Assembly: GCA_023375785.1 (NCBI GenBank)
Contig: SZWC01004922.1
Span: 57,006 to 121,005 of the forward strand
Direction of reading: 5' to 3'
Source: Penium margaritaceum
Taxonomy: Eukaryota; Streptophyta; Zygnematophyceae; Desmidiales; Peniaceae
Length of the DNA: 64,000 bases
Below, one piece after another: positions 22,461 through 33,206 of the stretch. The notes under the pieces are model-generated. The model ran no database searches. It was not told the DNA's origin and saw nothing but the letters and a program-made list of their open reading frames with translations. The position numbers were made by a program, and so were the translations under genes. Every line of letters begins with the position of its first letter. The first letter of the stretch is position 1.

Positions 22461-23619
22461 AAGAAGGTGTGAGGTCACAAAGTTGCCAATTGGGAAAGGG
22501 ACGTAGTGGATTTTCCCTTGAGCACAGTCAAGGTAGTCTATGGTGTTGGTTCTTTCACACATCTCTCACTTGTACTCTCTTTTATCCTCCCCGCTTGTGT
22601 ACATTGGCGTGCAGTTGACTGACAGCAAGACGCGACGCTGCTGGAGTGTCGTCCGGTGGAGCCGACGCACGCTGAGGCTTACACGCATTTTGCTAGAGCC
22701 TCTTCCCTCCAACGTGCTCGACTCCATCGACAGACCTCCTCGGCAGTCGTGTCGCTGACAGGCCCTGTCGCTACATATGCTATCTGCACACGTCGAGTAC
22801 CGTGTTTGACTGCACTGTTGTGTTTGCAATGCTACAGCATGCCAAGGGTCCAAGTTTCATGATCTTCTGGCACTGTTGGTACCGGGGATTAGTGTAGACG
22901 CTACCTATGTCTACGGAGCCATAACTCCTCACTGTTGTTTTTCTAGCTGTTTTTGACTGCACGACTGCATTTGCAGCGTGCGTATTATGTTATGATCCAG
23001 TCTTCAATCAAAAAGGACGACGCCTTGATTTTTGGCTGTCGACCGTTTGGCAGGGCTCACTACAAACAGCCTGCCTGCCAAAAATCAGGTCTGTTTTCTG
23101 ATTGGCTTAGAAACTGAGTAACAAGCTATACAATGCTTGGGGGGGAGCTAGAATTTGGAGGGGTCTCCCATTGTTTCTCATTCTTCTTTCTTAATAAGTC
23201 ATTTCTAGTTCTCAACTGCTTTTTGGTACTAACACTAGCGCAGGCGTCTCTAAGTAACAAACACAGTGCAGTCATTCTTAGATTCTAGAGCGACAGACTG
23301 AGGGGACAGCAGACTAAGCAACGAGTGTGGAAGACCGCACATTGCATCAACAATGCAGCTGCCCTAACGTGCATAGTAGAACATTTTCAAGCTTGCGGCT
23401 GTCCCTGCACCTTCCTTGGAGTCTCGCCAGTCAAAGGCATGGTGCCTCTAGGATCTTAGCCGGCACTACATCGTCGAGTCATGAGACACCCTCTTCTTTG
23501 ACGATCTTTTTCCCCGTGACCTCGTTTGCTGCGGCGTGTTGATGTTCCTCCCATTCTGTGGGAGAGTGGTGGGTCCGTCCTCCGTCCAGCAACGTTCGAG
23601 CATCTCATCGTCTACCCCC

Positions 23620-24240
23620 GCAGGTCCGTCTGTGCCAGCTACCCCGTCCATGTCTGCCAGCCTCTCAGGGTCGGCTACCCTGGCTGCTTCCGTCAGTCCC
23701 TCAAGCCTGGCTACTCCGTTGGCGTTGGTCAGCCCCTCAGGCTCAGTGGCCTCGTTGACGTCCGTGAGGTCCTCAGGGCCGGCTACCCTGTCCGTGTCCG
23801 TAAGCCCCTCAGGGTTGGCTGCCACATTCGTGTCTACCAGCCCCTCAGGGCCTGCTTCCTCGTCCGTGTCCGCCAGTTTCTCAAGGTCAGCCGTCCCAGC
23901 CGTGTCCGTCAACCCCTCAGGACCGGCTGTCCTGTCTATGCCTGTGAGCCCCTCAGGGCTGGCTGCCCCCTCCGTGCCTACCAGCCCCTCAGGGCCGGCT
24001 GGCCGGTCTGTGCCTGCCAGCCCCTTAGGGCCGGTTGCCCTGTCCGTGTCTGTCACCTCCTCACAGCCGGTTTCCTTGTCTCTGTCGGTCAACCCCTCAA
24101 GGCCGGCTTCCCCGTTCTACGTGCAAGCCTCTCAGGGCCGGCTGTCCCATCCATGCCTGCCAGCCCCTCATTGTCAGGTGCCCCGTTCGTGTCTACCAGC
24201 CCCTCAGGGCCGGCTGCCCCGTCCGTGTCGGTGCACTACA
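23620..24240 (+). repeat. 36-bp minisatellite in a copia linker (about 17 units)
   Basis: Units of the form CCAGCCCCTCAGGGCCGGCT plus 16 more bases recur at 36-bp spacing, with variation between units. In the element's frame each encodes 12 residues, such as SVPTSPSGPAGR. As 36 is a multiple of three and units lack stops, other frames stay open too. The copia linker between integrase and RT is naturally Ser/Pro-rich and disordered, so expansion there would be tolerated. Confidence 0.85.
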
Positions 24241-24479
24241 CATGTGTTCCGGGCGAGATTCTTTGACCTAGGTTGATAGTGAGCACTCAAACTGCCTCCT
24301 CACGTCCTGTCGCACCACGACCCCCCGTCACCCCACGAGCCTCCTTGCCTCCTGTGAGATCCACTTCAACAGTTGTGAGTGGGAACCCCGGCACCAAGGT
24401 ACTTGGCTTGGCCACACTATCATTCATCATTGACCTACATCCAAGGTAAGCTCTGGGCCATGCCTTACTCCATCAGGAG

Positions 24480-26070
24480 CACCGGTGTGCCGTCACGGCC
24501 ATGCTCACGCGTATGCCACTAGGGGCGCGAGGCGCACCCTTACTCTTCGCCCCATGGAACGACCAGAGGACCCAGCCACTCTCCGTGAGGCTCGGGCGTC
24601 TCCCGAGACCGCTTAGTGGGAGGTTGCATGTGCCGACAAGCTTGCGGCCATTCGGCAACATCACGCCTATGAGCTCGTCGACCTCTCCCCAAACCGTAAA
24701 ACCATCGGCGCCAAGTAAGTTCTCCGGTGAAAGTGGAAGCGAGACGAGTCCCTGGACAAATAAAGGTCCGTCTTATAACGAAGGGGTTTGCTGAGGTCCC
24801 TTGGATCGACTATGACCAGATGTTTGCTCCGTTTGTTCAGTTCTCCACTAGCCGAGCGTTGTTCAGCCTGATTGCCCAAAACGGGTGGGAACTGCATTTG
24901 ATGGATGTGAGTAATGCCTTTGTGCATGGATAACTAGAGGGCAAGGGACTCTACATGCTGCAGCCTCGAGGCTTTGGCGATGGCTCTAGCATGGTCTGGA
25001 AGCTGCAGAAGGCACTATATAGCCTGAAGCAGTCACCGCGCTGCTGGAACCAGAGAATCACTCGCATGCTTCTCAGCGGTGGCCTCCTTCACAGCTCTAC
25101 GACCCCACGCTCTTTATCAGTCCTTGAGGTCAGACCCTCATCATTTTCGTTGTCTATGTTGACAATCTGCTCATGGCATCCCCGGACGCAACGGCTATCG
25201 AGTGGGTCAAGGACCTGTTGCATGCGGCTTACTAGATGAAAGACCTTGGGTCTTCACGATTCCTTTTGGGCATGGAGCTTGAGCATGATTGCTCTACGGG
25301 CATCGTGCATGTCCATTAGGCCGCCTACGTCCACACCTTGTTCGGGTGCTTTGCCGAGGACCTGCCTCGTGCCGAGAGTGTCCTCACCCATGTCACCAAA
25401 TGGTCAGACAATGCTCAAGAGCTGTGATCCAACTATGGTGGGGAAGCCAGGAAGCGTGACCACATGTTTATATGTCATTGGGTCACTGATGATCCTGGCA
25501 ACGACGACACGTCAAGACATTGCGTTCGCCGTCAACCTCTTGGCATAGTTCTCTTAGGAGTCGCGTCACCTCCACTTTGAGACCGCGATCACAGTTCAGC
25601 GCTGTGTCGTCTCTACCCCACAGCGAGGCCTCATGTTCCGGTGACAGTTGTCTTTTGTGGCAACGGGATACACCGACAGTGACTGGGCCGGCAGTCCACT
25701 AGATAAGAGTCGCACTTACTGGATCTTTCTTGCTGGCAAGACAGTTGTATCTTGGAGTAGTGACAAGCAAGGTTGCATTGCACGCAACAAACCTGAGGCT
25801 GAGTATGTGGCCCTTGGTTTTTGCGGTTGTGAGAGCGTTTGGTGCCGCCGCCTGCTGTCTGAGTTGTATCAGTCAGTCCTGTCCATCACGCTACACCATG
25901 TGAATGAAAGTGCCATGGTCATTGCTGACAATGACGGTATGCAACACACTAGCACAAAGAATATCAATTTGAGGATCACTTTGTGTGTTCGCTGTTGCAT
26001 GACGGCAGCATCAATATTGTGTGGATTGAGATGGCACGACAGTTGGTTGAATTTTTGACCAAGGCACTAT
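24480..26070 (+). pseudogene. copia RT and RNase H region (fossil)
   Basis: RT shows WELHLMDVSNAFVHG and KALYSLKQSPRCWN. RNase H shows GYTDSDWAGS, TVVSWSSDKQGCIA and AEYVALG, then a tail ending in EFLTKA-like sequence. These domains copy element RNA into DNA and remove the RNA strand. Broken several times. Confidence 0.85.
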
Positions 26071-26125
26071 AGCATGATTTGTGTATGAAGGTTGTGAGTG
26101 CGGTTGGTGTGCGTCCGTGAGGTTA

Positions 26126-26130
<5 letters not shown>

Positions 26131-26165
<35 letters not shown>
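26131..26165. repeat. (CT)n microsatellite against the gap
   Basis: At least 17 CT units run straight into the N block, so the true length is unknown. The repeat probably caused the assembly break. Confidence 0.95.
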
Positions 26166-26939
26166 NNNNNNNNNNNNNNNNNNNNNNNNNNNNNNNNNNN
26201 NNNNNNNNNNNNNNNNNNNNNNNNNNNNNNNNNNNNNNNNNNNNNNNNNNNNNNNNNNNNNNNNNNNNNNNNNNNNNNNNNNNNNNNNNNNNNNNNNNNN
26301 NNNNNNNNNNNNNNNNNNNNNNNNNNNNNNNNNNNNNNNNNNNNNNNNNNNNNNNNNNNNNNNNNNNNNNNNNNNNNNNNNNNNNNNNNNNNNNNNNNNN
26401 NNNNNNNNNNNNNNNNNNNNNNNNNNNNNNNNNNNNNNNNNNNNNNNNNNNNNNNNNNNNNNNNNNNNNNNNNNNNNNNNNNNNNNNNNNNNNNNNNNNN
26501 NNNNNNNNNNNNNNNNNNNNNNNNNNNNNNNNNNNNNNNNNNNNNNNNNNNNNNNNNNNNNNNNNNNNNNNNNNNNNNNNNNNNNNNNNNNNNNNNNNNN
26601 NNNNNNNNNNNNNNNNNNNNNNNNNNNNNNNNNNNNNNNNNNNNNNNNNNNNNNNNNNNNNNNNNNNNNNNNNNNNNNNNNNNNNNNNNNNNNNNNNNNN
26701 NNNNNNNNNNNNNNNNNNNNNNNNNNNNNNNNNNNNNNNNNNNNNNNNNNNNNNNNNNNNNNNNNNNNNNNNNNNNNNNNNNNNNNNNNNNNNNNNNNNN
26801 NNNNNNNNNNNNNNNNNNNNNNNNNNNNNNNNNNNNNNNNNNNNNNNNNNNNNNNNNNNNNNNNNNNNNNNNNNNNNNNNNNNNNNNNNNNNNNNNNNNN
26901 NNNNNNNNNNNNNNNNNNNNNNNNNNNNNNNNNNNNNNN
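26166..26939. other. Assembly gap, 774 N
   Basis: A continuous block of undetermined bases. A plus-strand copia fragment lies to its left and a minus-strand copia to its right, so a junction between two elements is hidden here. Confidence 0.99.
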
Positions 26940-26944
26940 GAACA

Positions 26945-27510
26945 TGAAAGAGGCGGTCACAGTGTAGCACATGAGGGACATCTCTGCTGGAGAAACGGAT
27001 AGAGACTATTTCAATGTTGTGGCTAGATGCAAAGTCCATGCCCTGGTCATCGAGGGTGGTCACCAACAACAGGCAAACCTCAAAGTCTGGCACGTACATG
27101 ACATCAAGCAAAACGAGATCCATGTCCGGCCCCATGAAAAGAACAACACCAACACCTTGGACAAAGAGAAGTTTCTCAAAGCCGGTGTGGAAAAAGCACA
27201 GAGAGCCAATGGGAAAGATGGAGAAGAAGGATGAATAGCTGGAGGTCATATGGTGGGTGGCTCATACATCAATGATCCAGAAGTCACCAGCGACATGAGT
27301 AGAAGGGTGTAGAATGTAAATTGCAACTATGCTAGAATGGGGAGTACAAGACGACATTGAGAGACCGAGACAGTGAGGGAAGGTACTTGACTGCCAATAT
27401 TCAGTATAGGGATAGTCATTAGGCATCCACCCTTTGAACCCTCTCGATGATGCATCATGAAGGGCTCCATCCGTCTCACACACAAGGGAACAAGAAATTC
27501 CCATCAGAAA
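26945..27510 (-). pseudogene. copia protease region (fossil)
   Basis: Recognised by DFWIID near 27.27 kb and by LFVQGVGVVLF and VMYVPDFEVCLL (about 27.07-27.18 kb), matching LLVQGVGVVCF and VLFVPDLELTLL in the copia at 59.8 kb. It runs towards the gap. Broken. Confidence 0.75.
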
Positions 27511-27901
27511 CTCACCTCCCTAATCACGGACGTAGAGTAGTTCAATAAGGTGCATCTCAAGTGACATGCTCCTCAGCACAAATAGCGTGAGCCGATTGCT
27601 TGCTAGGACATGGCTCTGGAAAGCTGACGGCTATCCGATATCAGATGGGTGGCATGTATTGAGGAGAGGGTAGTCCATAGTAAGTGGGTCTCATGGGAGG
27701 CAGTAATTAGCCCCAACATGAGATGGTGCCGGTGGGTGGTTGCGAGGAGCTGTGGTCCGGGTAGGAAGCCAACGCCAAGGGGGACGAGGATGACATGGCA
27801 ACTGTGGTGTTGATAGTTTTTGTGAAAGAGGAGTTAATCCTTACGCATGTCCAGTAGGCCAGCATGGTTGATGTCGGGCAGGCATCATCGTAGGATACGT
27901 G

Positions 27902-29040
27902 ACACTTGGGGAAAGAATGCCATGAGACCCCACAGGTCCAACAGCTGACTGCTAGTGGGATAATGAGTGCTGCCGGCACCCTGCACTCCTTGGCCACGAT
28001 CTTCATCCCCTCCTAGGCTATGGTCACCAGTCCACAACCAACACCATGGATGGAGTGTGCTGCGACTATAGAGCTGGTAGACGTGGCGGTGCCAGTGGAG
28101 GACATGGGTGCATATGAGGACAAAGTTGTGGCCACTGCCGCCATTGCAGTGAGGTGGAGGCGTTTCTTCAACAGGTTGTTCCAACAATATGTGAGACAAA
28201 CCGTTGTGAACTTATTGAGGGAGCCGATGCTACGGGGTAGTTGGTTGGAACAGGTTCAGTAGTAAGACATTTAGGCTCAATGTAAAGGAAATGCAGGTGA
28301 AGATCGGACAGCTTGGGGATTGTGCAATCCACAATGGAGAGACAAGCAGATAGGTGGCCAGTCGCAACCTTGTGAAGGTCACAAAGGCAGCACAGATTGT
28401 GGGCCAAATGCACATAAGCAGAATCATCCGCCCTCCTGCACATTTGGTTATACTGGACGATGAAGTTGCCCTGGATGACATGAACCATAATGGTTTTACG
28501 GTGGCAAATAAGTGAGTAGCCTCCTATGCTATGAACAAGAGTGCAACATGTTGCTTCAGCATTGTAGGTACCAATGCCATCAAGAATATCATTAGGTCCA
28601 ACAATGGCCAAGGTACATAAGCACGTACATCATCAGAGAGAGAGAGGGGACGAATGGAGGTGCAGCACAGGGATCAGCAAGAGAGCAATACTCCCAAAGG
28701 ATCTCACCTTGTTGAAGAGTGTCTTCCATGAGGTAAAGGTCAGTTTGGGCATGAAATGAGGTGGCAAGGTCTCAAATTCCGTTTGTTGTTGTAGCACTAA
28801 GAATTGTGCCTGTACTAAACTGTAAGAAACCTGGCCATGGGGAGTCAGTGTAGGATTGCTGGTAGTCCCCCCGGCAGTAATAGATTTAGAGTCGGAAGCA
28901 ACTCCCTCAGCATCTCCAGCAGCCACATCGCCACTAGCACTCATAGAGCCTCCGAAGAATGTAACACCCACAACATGAGGAAATGAGGGCATGGAGCAAA
29001 GACACTCCATGATCATCTCTGTTACAGCTGTAGCCATTTC
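27902..29040 (-). pseudogene. copia gag region with zinc knuckle (fossil)
   Basis: A block near 28.55 kb (DILDGIGTYNA) and the following region match the gag of the copia at 41.7 kb. The knuckle CWTCGVSWHSFPKC at 27902-27943 keeps the CX2CX4HX4C form. Broken. Confidence 0.7.
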
Positions 29041-30543
29041 TGTTTTGGCATTTGAGTTGCCCTGAAGTTCTTCTTGGAGACAATGTCCATCAGATTGTAC
29101 CTCATGCCAAGTTGCCTACAAGGCCTTAACAGTGTTTGTGCCATCAGGCATGATGCGTGGTGGATAATGCACAAGGAAGGAAAGTGAGGAGTAAAGGGTG
29201 CAAAATGTAGGATGAATTTCTCATCACCCTAACATCAAGGAAGAAGACAGAACAATTGAGGCATGACTGTTCGTACAGATGAAGCAAGCATAGAGACCAA
29301 AGCATTAACGGTGACCAGAATGCACATCAGTCCTGTAACCATGGCACCAGTAATTGCTGCTGTTGTAGATGCAACGAGCATGCAGGTTCTGGCGTGATGT
29401 GCAAGTGTTTGTGGCTCTCTAGTGGGAGTGAGGACTACAGTCACTGTGTACATGCGGATGGAGCTAACTGTGCCTGATGTAACATTAGCTGCTGTGGCAA
29501 CAGTCGTGGCAACATTGGATGAGGTAGCAGCTACTTGTGCAATAAACTTGGCAGAAAAGGATGCCAGAAAACAATGCAGGGAAGCTACTTCAGTATAGGC
29601 AACTATATTGTGCACATCTTTCTTGCCTGGAGGAGCCCTGCTAGCTCTGGCGGTGGCAGAGAATACGGTCGTTGCACCTACTATTACGTTAAGAATCACC
29701 CAGCAAGGGTGGGATTGTTGGAGTGTGGGGAAGGAGAGGTACATGTCCTCGTTGTTGTGGTTCACTAGTTGCGCTGGCTGGTGAGATGTTAGAGGTGCTA
29801 CGTGGATGAGGCCGTTGCCTGGGAGGATGCATCCCTAGAGGTGAGCCAGGGATGCACTTCGCCGTATACAACAACGACTCAATCTCTTGGCCTCTCACCT
29901 ACCCAAAGCTATGAACATCCTCTTGCCAGTGCTCAACTGAGAACCTACATATCCAGAGGGACACATCGGCATCGTCATCTTCTGGCCATACCAACGGTCG
30001 TTGACCGATGGCGTTTGAGTGTGACTGTGTGCTGCTACCTATGACGCTCTCCTCGTAGATGCATGTGTCGTCTGAGGAGTGGTATGAGATTGATGAGTCA
30101 ACCATGAGAGAATGGGAGCAGCTCTTCTTGTGAGAGATATTGAAAGGAGCTGAGGTGAAGTGGATTATACGATAGAGTAATGACTTGTGATCAGATGATG
30201 CTGCCATAGCACCAAGAATATTGTGGAAGTAGGGCCATGACCTCAATAAAGGATAGCTGGGCTAGATGCAGCTGTGGTGACTATGCCTGAGAGTACAATT
30301 GTGGACAAAAATCACTGATGTCATTGCAACAACTACGAATGCGGTTGCGGGAAAATTCCACCAATGCTGATGCTATAGTTGTGAGTACAGCTGCATACTG
30401 ATGCTGCTGATGAAAAAACGGCCATGGCTGCTCATTTTTCTGTGCTATGACCTCAAGATAGGGTAGCGGTTAGAACTGATACAACTGTGAATTTAGATGT
30501 GAATGGAAGCCATCAATGTTGTTTATTACTACAGGAGCACATG

Positions 30544-31268
30544 TGTAGTGGGAGGGCCAGTTCAGCCCTCCCTCATCGCAGTTGCAAGGGGTGGTTGGAC
30601 TTCAACCCTAGCCACTGCGAGGGCTAGCCGGCAGCAAGCACTTTGCTGGCCGCCGGCCAGCTGGTTGCCAGCCGGCTGGATGGCCGACAACCAGTCACGC
30701 GACTGGCCGGTCATCGGCCGGCCACCTACCGGCCGCCGATCGGGCTGGTCGCTCGATCAGCATCCAGGAGGCCGTGAGGCCTCAAGGGCCAAGGACTGTG
30801 GCCTCAAGCTCTTTTCCTCGCCCCTTCCTCCCCGCCTCCTCAAGCGAGCAAGGGGAGGGATAGAGAGCAAGGGAGTGAGGTGCGAGAGAGATGAAAAGAG
30901 CCGGCGCGAAATCATAGGACGTGCATTGCACGTGACGATTTTGCGCTGCCACGTAAAAAATCAAAACTATAATTTGTTTAGTACAAAATTTGAGTTACGT
31001 TTACAACAAACTCATGCAAACTCACGAGTTTGAAGTAACATCCCCCTTTTTTGAGACCCAAAAAAAGGGGCAAGGTAGAAACAAGAAATTGGCCTCCAGA
31101 GACTCAAAACATTTGAGCCATCCAGTATGGGTCATCGATGACCCATACTGGATGAGTGCCTCCAGAGTGACGCAAAGGGGAGAATCCCTAGAGCGAGCTC
31201 TGGACGCCATTGTGGGGACTCCAACGATGACCTATGTGTAGGAGCTAGAGAAACAAAGCGTTGTAACA
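30544..31268 (+). repeat. Solo LTR of gypsy family 1, inside a copia leader
   Basis: Starts TGTAGTGGGAGGG and ends GTTGTAACA; aligns through its length with 9564-10257. There is no PBS, PPT or coding DNA beside it, so it is a solo LTR, the usual result of recombination between two LTRs. ACATG lies just before it (30539-30543) and across its last bases (31266-31270), a weak candidate for the target duplication. It carries a 36-bp perfect palindrome (31119-31154) that the other copies lack. Confidence 0.85.
31119..31154. repeat. 36-bp perfect palindrome in the solo LTR
   Basis: Half-site CATCCAGTATGGGTCATC is followed directly by its exact reverse complement, with no spacer. Confidence 0.95.
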
Positions 31269-31772
31269 TGTAGCTGAAGCTGTGGCTGAGGATATAGTTG
31301 TGGACAAAAGCTGCTGATGCCAGTGTTACAGCTTTAAATGCGGTTGCAAGTAGATGGTGCAAATACTACCATTGTAGTTGTGTTTATCTGTAGATGCCAC
31401 CAATGCTGCTAATCCTGGTGCAATTGTGGCTGCATACGGATGTGACTGGTGTTGATGTCACTGTGATTCTATACGGTTGCAAAAAAAACATGTGTCCCTG
31501 GGATGAGGGCGTTAAGAGGTCCAGGTGGAGCTTGATGTGATGGCAAAGTGCTCTTGGTACCGCTCGTGATTTGACTGCAATCAAGCGTGGCCTGGCGGCT
31601 GCAAGGAATAACCAGAAGAAGAACAGTAATGAAATTGTTTCGAACAGCATTGCAAGCATTGCTACTTTTGATGACGCTGCGTTTGCAAGAGGTAGCCGAG
31701 ACATTGTGACGGGGGTCCAAGAATGACTTAGGGTGTAGGAGTTGGAGAATGTGGGAGGGATGGTACCTCCAT

Positions 31773-31784
31773 GCTCTAATGTCA
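31773..31784 (-). other. Primer-binding site of the minus-strand copia
   Basis: TGACATTAGAGC on the minus strand matches TGGTATCAGAGC at 9 of 12 bases and lies between LTR and leader. Confidence 0.6.
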
Positions 31785-32349
31785 GTAGTTATTCTTCAAA
31801 GCACAAAAAACCATGTAATGTAATGAAAGGAGTGTGGGGAGATCTCCACGTGACACGCGCCATGGATCAAAAGCTCATGATGCTTAGTAGATTTCAAGAG
31901 TTAGTACATGTGAGAACTAAGAGTGAGAGTTAAGCACAAGCTGGTGAGCTTGACTCTCGGTCATGTGTGATGCATGCCAAGATCACACCGGCAACCCAGA
32001 CCAAAGCCCGACCTCTGGGTATATATCAAGGGAGGTAACTCACCTATGGCACATAACTCATCCAATCAGGTGGCCCCTTAGGGACCAGTACCTTCCTAGC
32101 ATAAGGACTCCCCACAAAACCCACAAGAAAACTGGAAATAGCTAAGAGCTCAAGCCACTAATCGAGTGTGTACTGCTATTGGAAAAGTGTGCATGCTTCA
32201 CCGTTGATGTTCCCCATCTTGTGGTACAGAGGTCCAATGCAGTCATAACCCTCTGTCTCTTGTACTTGTATGATGTGGTGAGCATGTGGAGCAAGACAAG
32301 AGGGCATAATAGTTGTGATGGGCCACAAAATGAACCACAAACACTAACA
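31785..32349 (-). repeat. Probable 5' LTR of the minus-strand copia
   Basis: On the minus strand it starts TGTTAGTGTTTGTGG at 32349 and reaches the PBS. A TATATA box lies at about 32019-32024 on the minus strand, a usual place for the LTR promoter. No second LTR copy is available to confirm the edges. Confidence 0.5.
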
Positions 32350-32503
32350 CCCCTTGTTTTTCATTTGAACCACGTTTTGTAACCTACTATAGATCACATT
32401 TGGAGTTCAGGGTTTTATTTTTGTACGGGCATCTTTTGATCCCCGTGCTAGCGGGGCCCAGTAGATGAATTAGACAAACAAGTGACTGGTGACAACACCA
32501 TCT
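32350..32503. other. Short spacer between copia LTR and gypsy copy A
   Basis: About 150 bases without a recognised element or gene. Confidence 0.5.
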
Positions 32504-33055
32504 TGTTGCGTACCAGACATAAACGAGTCCCTTATCTTTCTGAGTGGAAATTTCAGTCATTACACAAATAGCCGACCACGTTGTGAGACCTTGAATTTCA
32601 CCCCGACGGTCAAGGATGATTTGGACGATTGCCCTCGCCCCCTGGCAATCCTTCTCACACATTTGGACACCTTCAACCACTTTTGAGAATTAACAACAAA
32701 AGTGTCACGAACTTTCGGTCAACTTCTTGAAAAATTAAAGGATATCAAGATTTATAAAGATTCTTCCCGCATCTTTGTCATTAATCTTTGAAGCCCCCTT
32801 ATTCCTCGGCGGAGCTTCTTGATCTGACCACTCATGACCTGATTCCACACGCGTCCCTCAACAATCGACTCAATGACCCCGACTGCGTCTCATTTGAAAC
32901 TCGACACTTGTAAATATGTTTTTGATCGTTTTGACAATTGTCATCAAAGTACACTTACTGCTAATAGTTAATTGCTGAAGTGTCCCAAATTCTTAAACCA
33001 TCTTCTGCCTTGGAACTTCTACGTGTTCTCCATCTACGCTCCATTTGGCATAACA
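32504..33055 (+). repeat. 5' LTR of gypsy family 2 copy A
   Basis: Starts TGTTGCGTACCAGAC and ends CATAACA, the inverted match of the family start TGTTATG. Two bases later comes the PBS. Confidence 0.82.
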
Positions 33056-33057
33056 CT

Positions 33058-33070
33058 TGTTATCATAGCG
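33058..33070 (+). other. Primer-binding site of copy A
   Basis: TGTTATCATAGCG resembles TGGTATCAGAGCG, which is exact in copies B (45505) and C (50916). Confidence 0.75.
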
Positions 33071-33206
33071 CAGCGGTGCTCGAGAGGCATCTGACTACTC
33101 TGTCCATCCGGAGGACTACCTCACAAAAGCTGTCAGCGCATCTCACACGTCAAGTCTTCACAGACTTTGCGACCAGGACAGCGGGTCATCGGCGACGACT
33201 TCGGCA

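Larger units (their letters stand above)
22171..23419. other. Unclassified DNA between two retroelement fragments
   Basis: Holds the two hairpins listed next and about 1 kb of moderately GC-rich sequence with only short open frames. The part from about 22.6 kb may belong to the front of the copia fragment that follows, but I cannot align it to any copia domain. Confidence 0.45.
23420..26125 (+). mobile_element. Ty1/copia pol fragment, plus strand, broken
   Basis: Parts in order: end of the integrase (DTLFFDDLFPRD near 23.49-23.52 kb), a Ser/Pro linker expanded into a 36-bp minisatellite, reverse transcriptase of the RVT_2 type (about 24.5-25.25 kb; MDVSNAFVHG, LYSLKQSPRCWN), and RNase H (25.65-26.06 kb; SWSSDKQGCIA, EAEYVALG). 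Integrase before RT makes it Ty1/copia. No LTR is visible: its 3' end runs into the CT repeat and gap. Broken several times. Confidence 0.85.
26940..32349 (-). mobile_element. Ty1/copia, minus strand, front half, with a nested solo LTR, broken
   Basis: Reading on the minus strand: 5' LTR (32349 to about 31785), PBS (31784-31773), a long low-complexity leader (31.77 to about 29.05 kb, interrupted by a solo gypsy LTR at 30544-31268), gag (about 29.04-27.9 kb) with a CCHC knuckle, and protease (27.5-26.95 kb; DFWIIDV and LFVQGVGVVLF). The rest lies in or beyond the gap. Its gag resembles that of the copia at 37960-44196 (GIGTYN against DVGTYN), so they are related. Broken many times. Confidence 0.75.

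Noticed and set aside
23620-24240. Regular 36-bp repeats as a possible CRISPR array
   Set aside because: Units are contiguous without unique spacers, vary in sequence and lie in a copia element.
23466-24276. Long frames of 208 and 246 residues on both strands over the minisatellite, looking like collagen-like or cysteine-rich proteins
   Set aside because: They are other readings of the 36-bp repeat. Only the Ser/Pro frame continues from integrase-like sequence.
26011-27249. Frames of 288-412 residues across the gap
   Set aside because: They consist mainly of undetermined bases bridging two opposite-strand elements.
30503-31033. 176-residue plus frame
   Set aside because: It runs through the solo LTR and follows LTR composition rather than a protein family.
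30539-31270. ACATG on both sides of the solo LTR as a firm target-site duplication
   Set aside because: The right-hand copy overlaps the expected last bases of the LTR, so it stays only a weak candidate.
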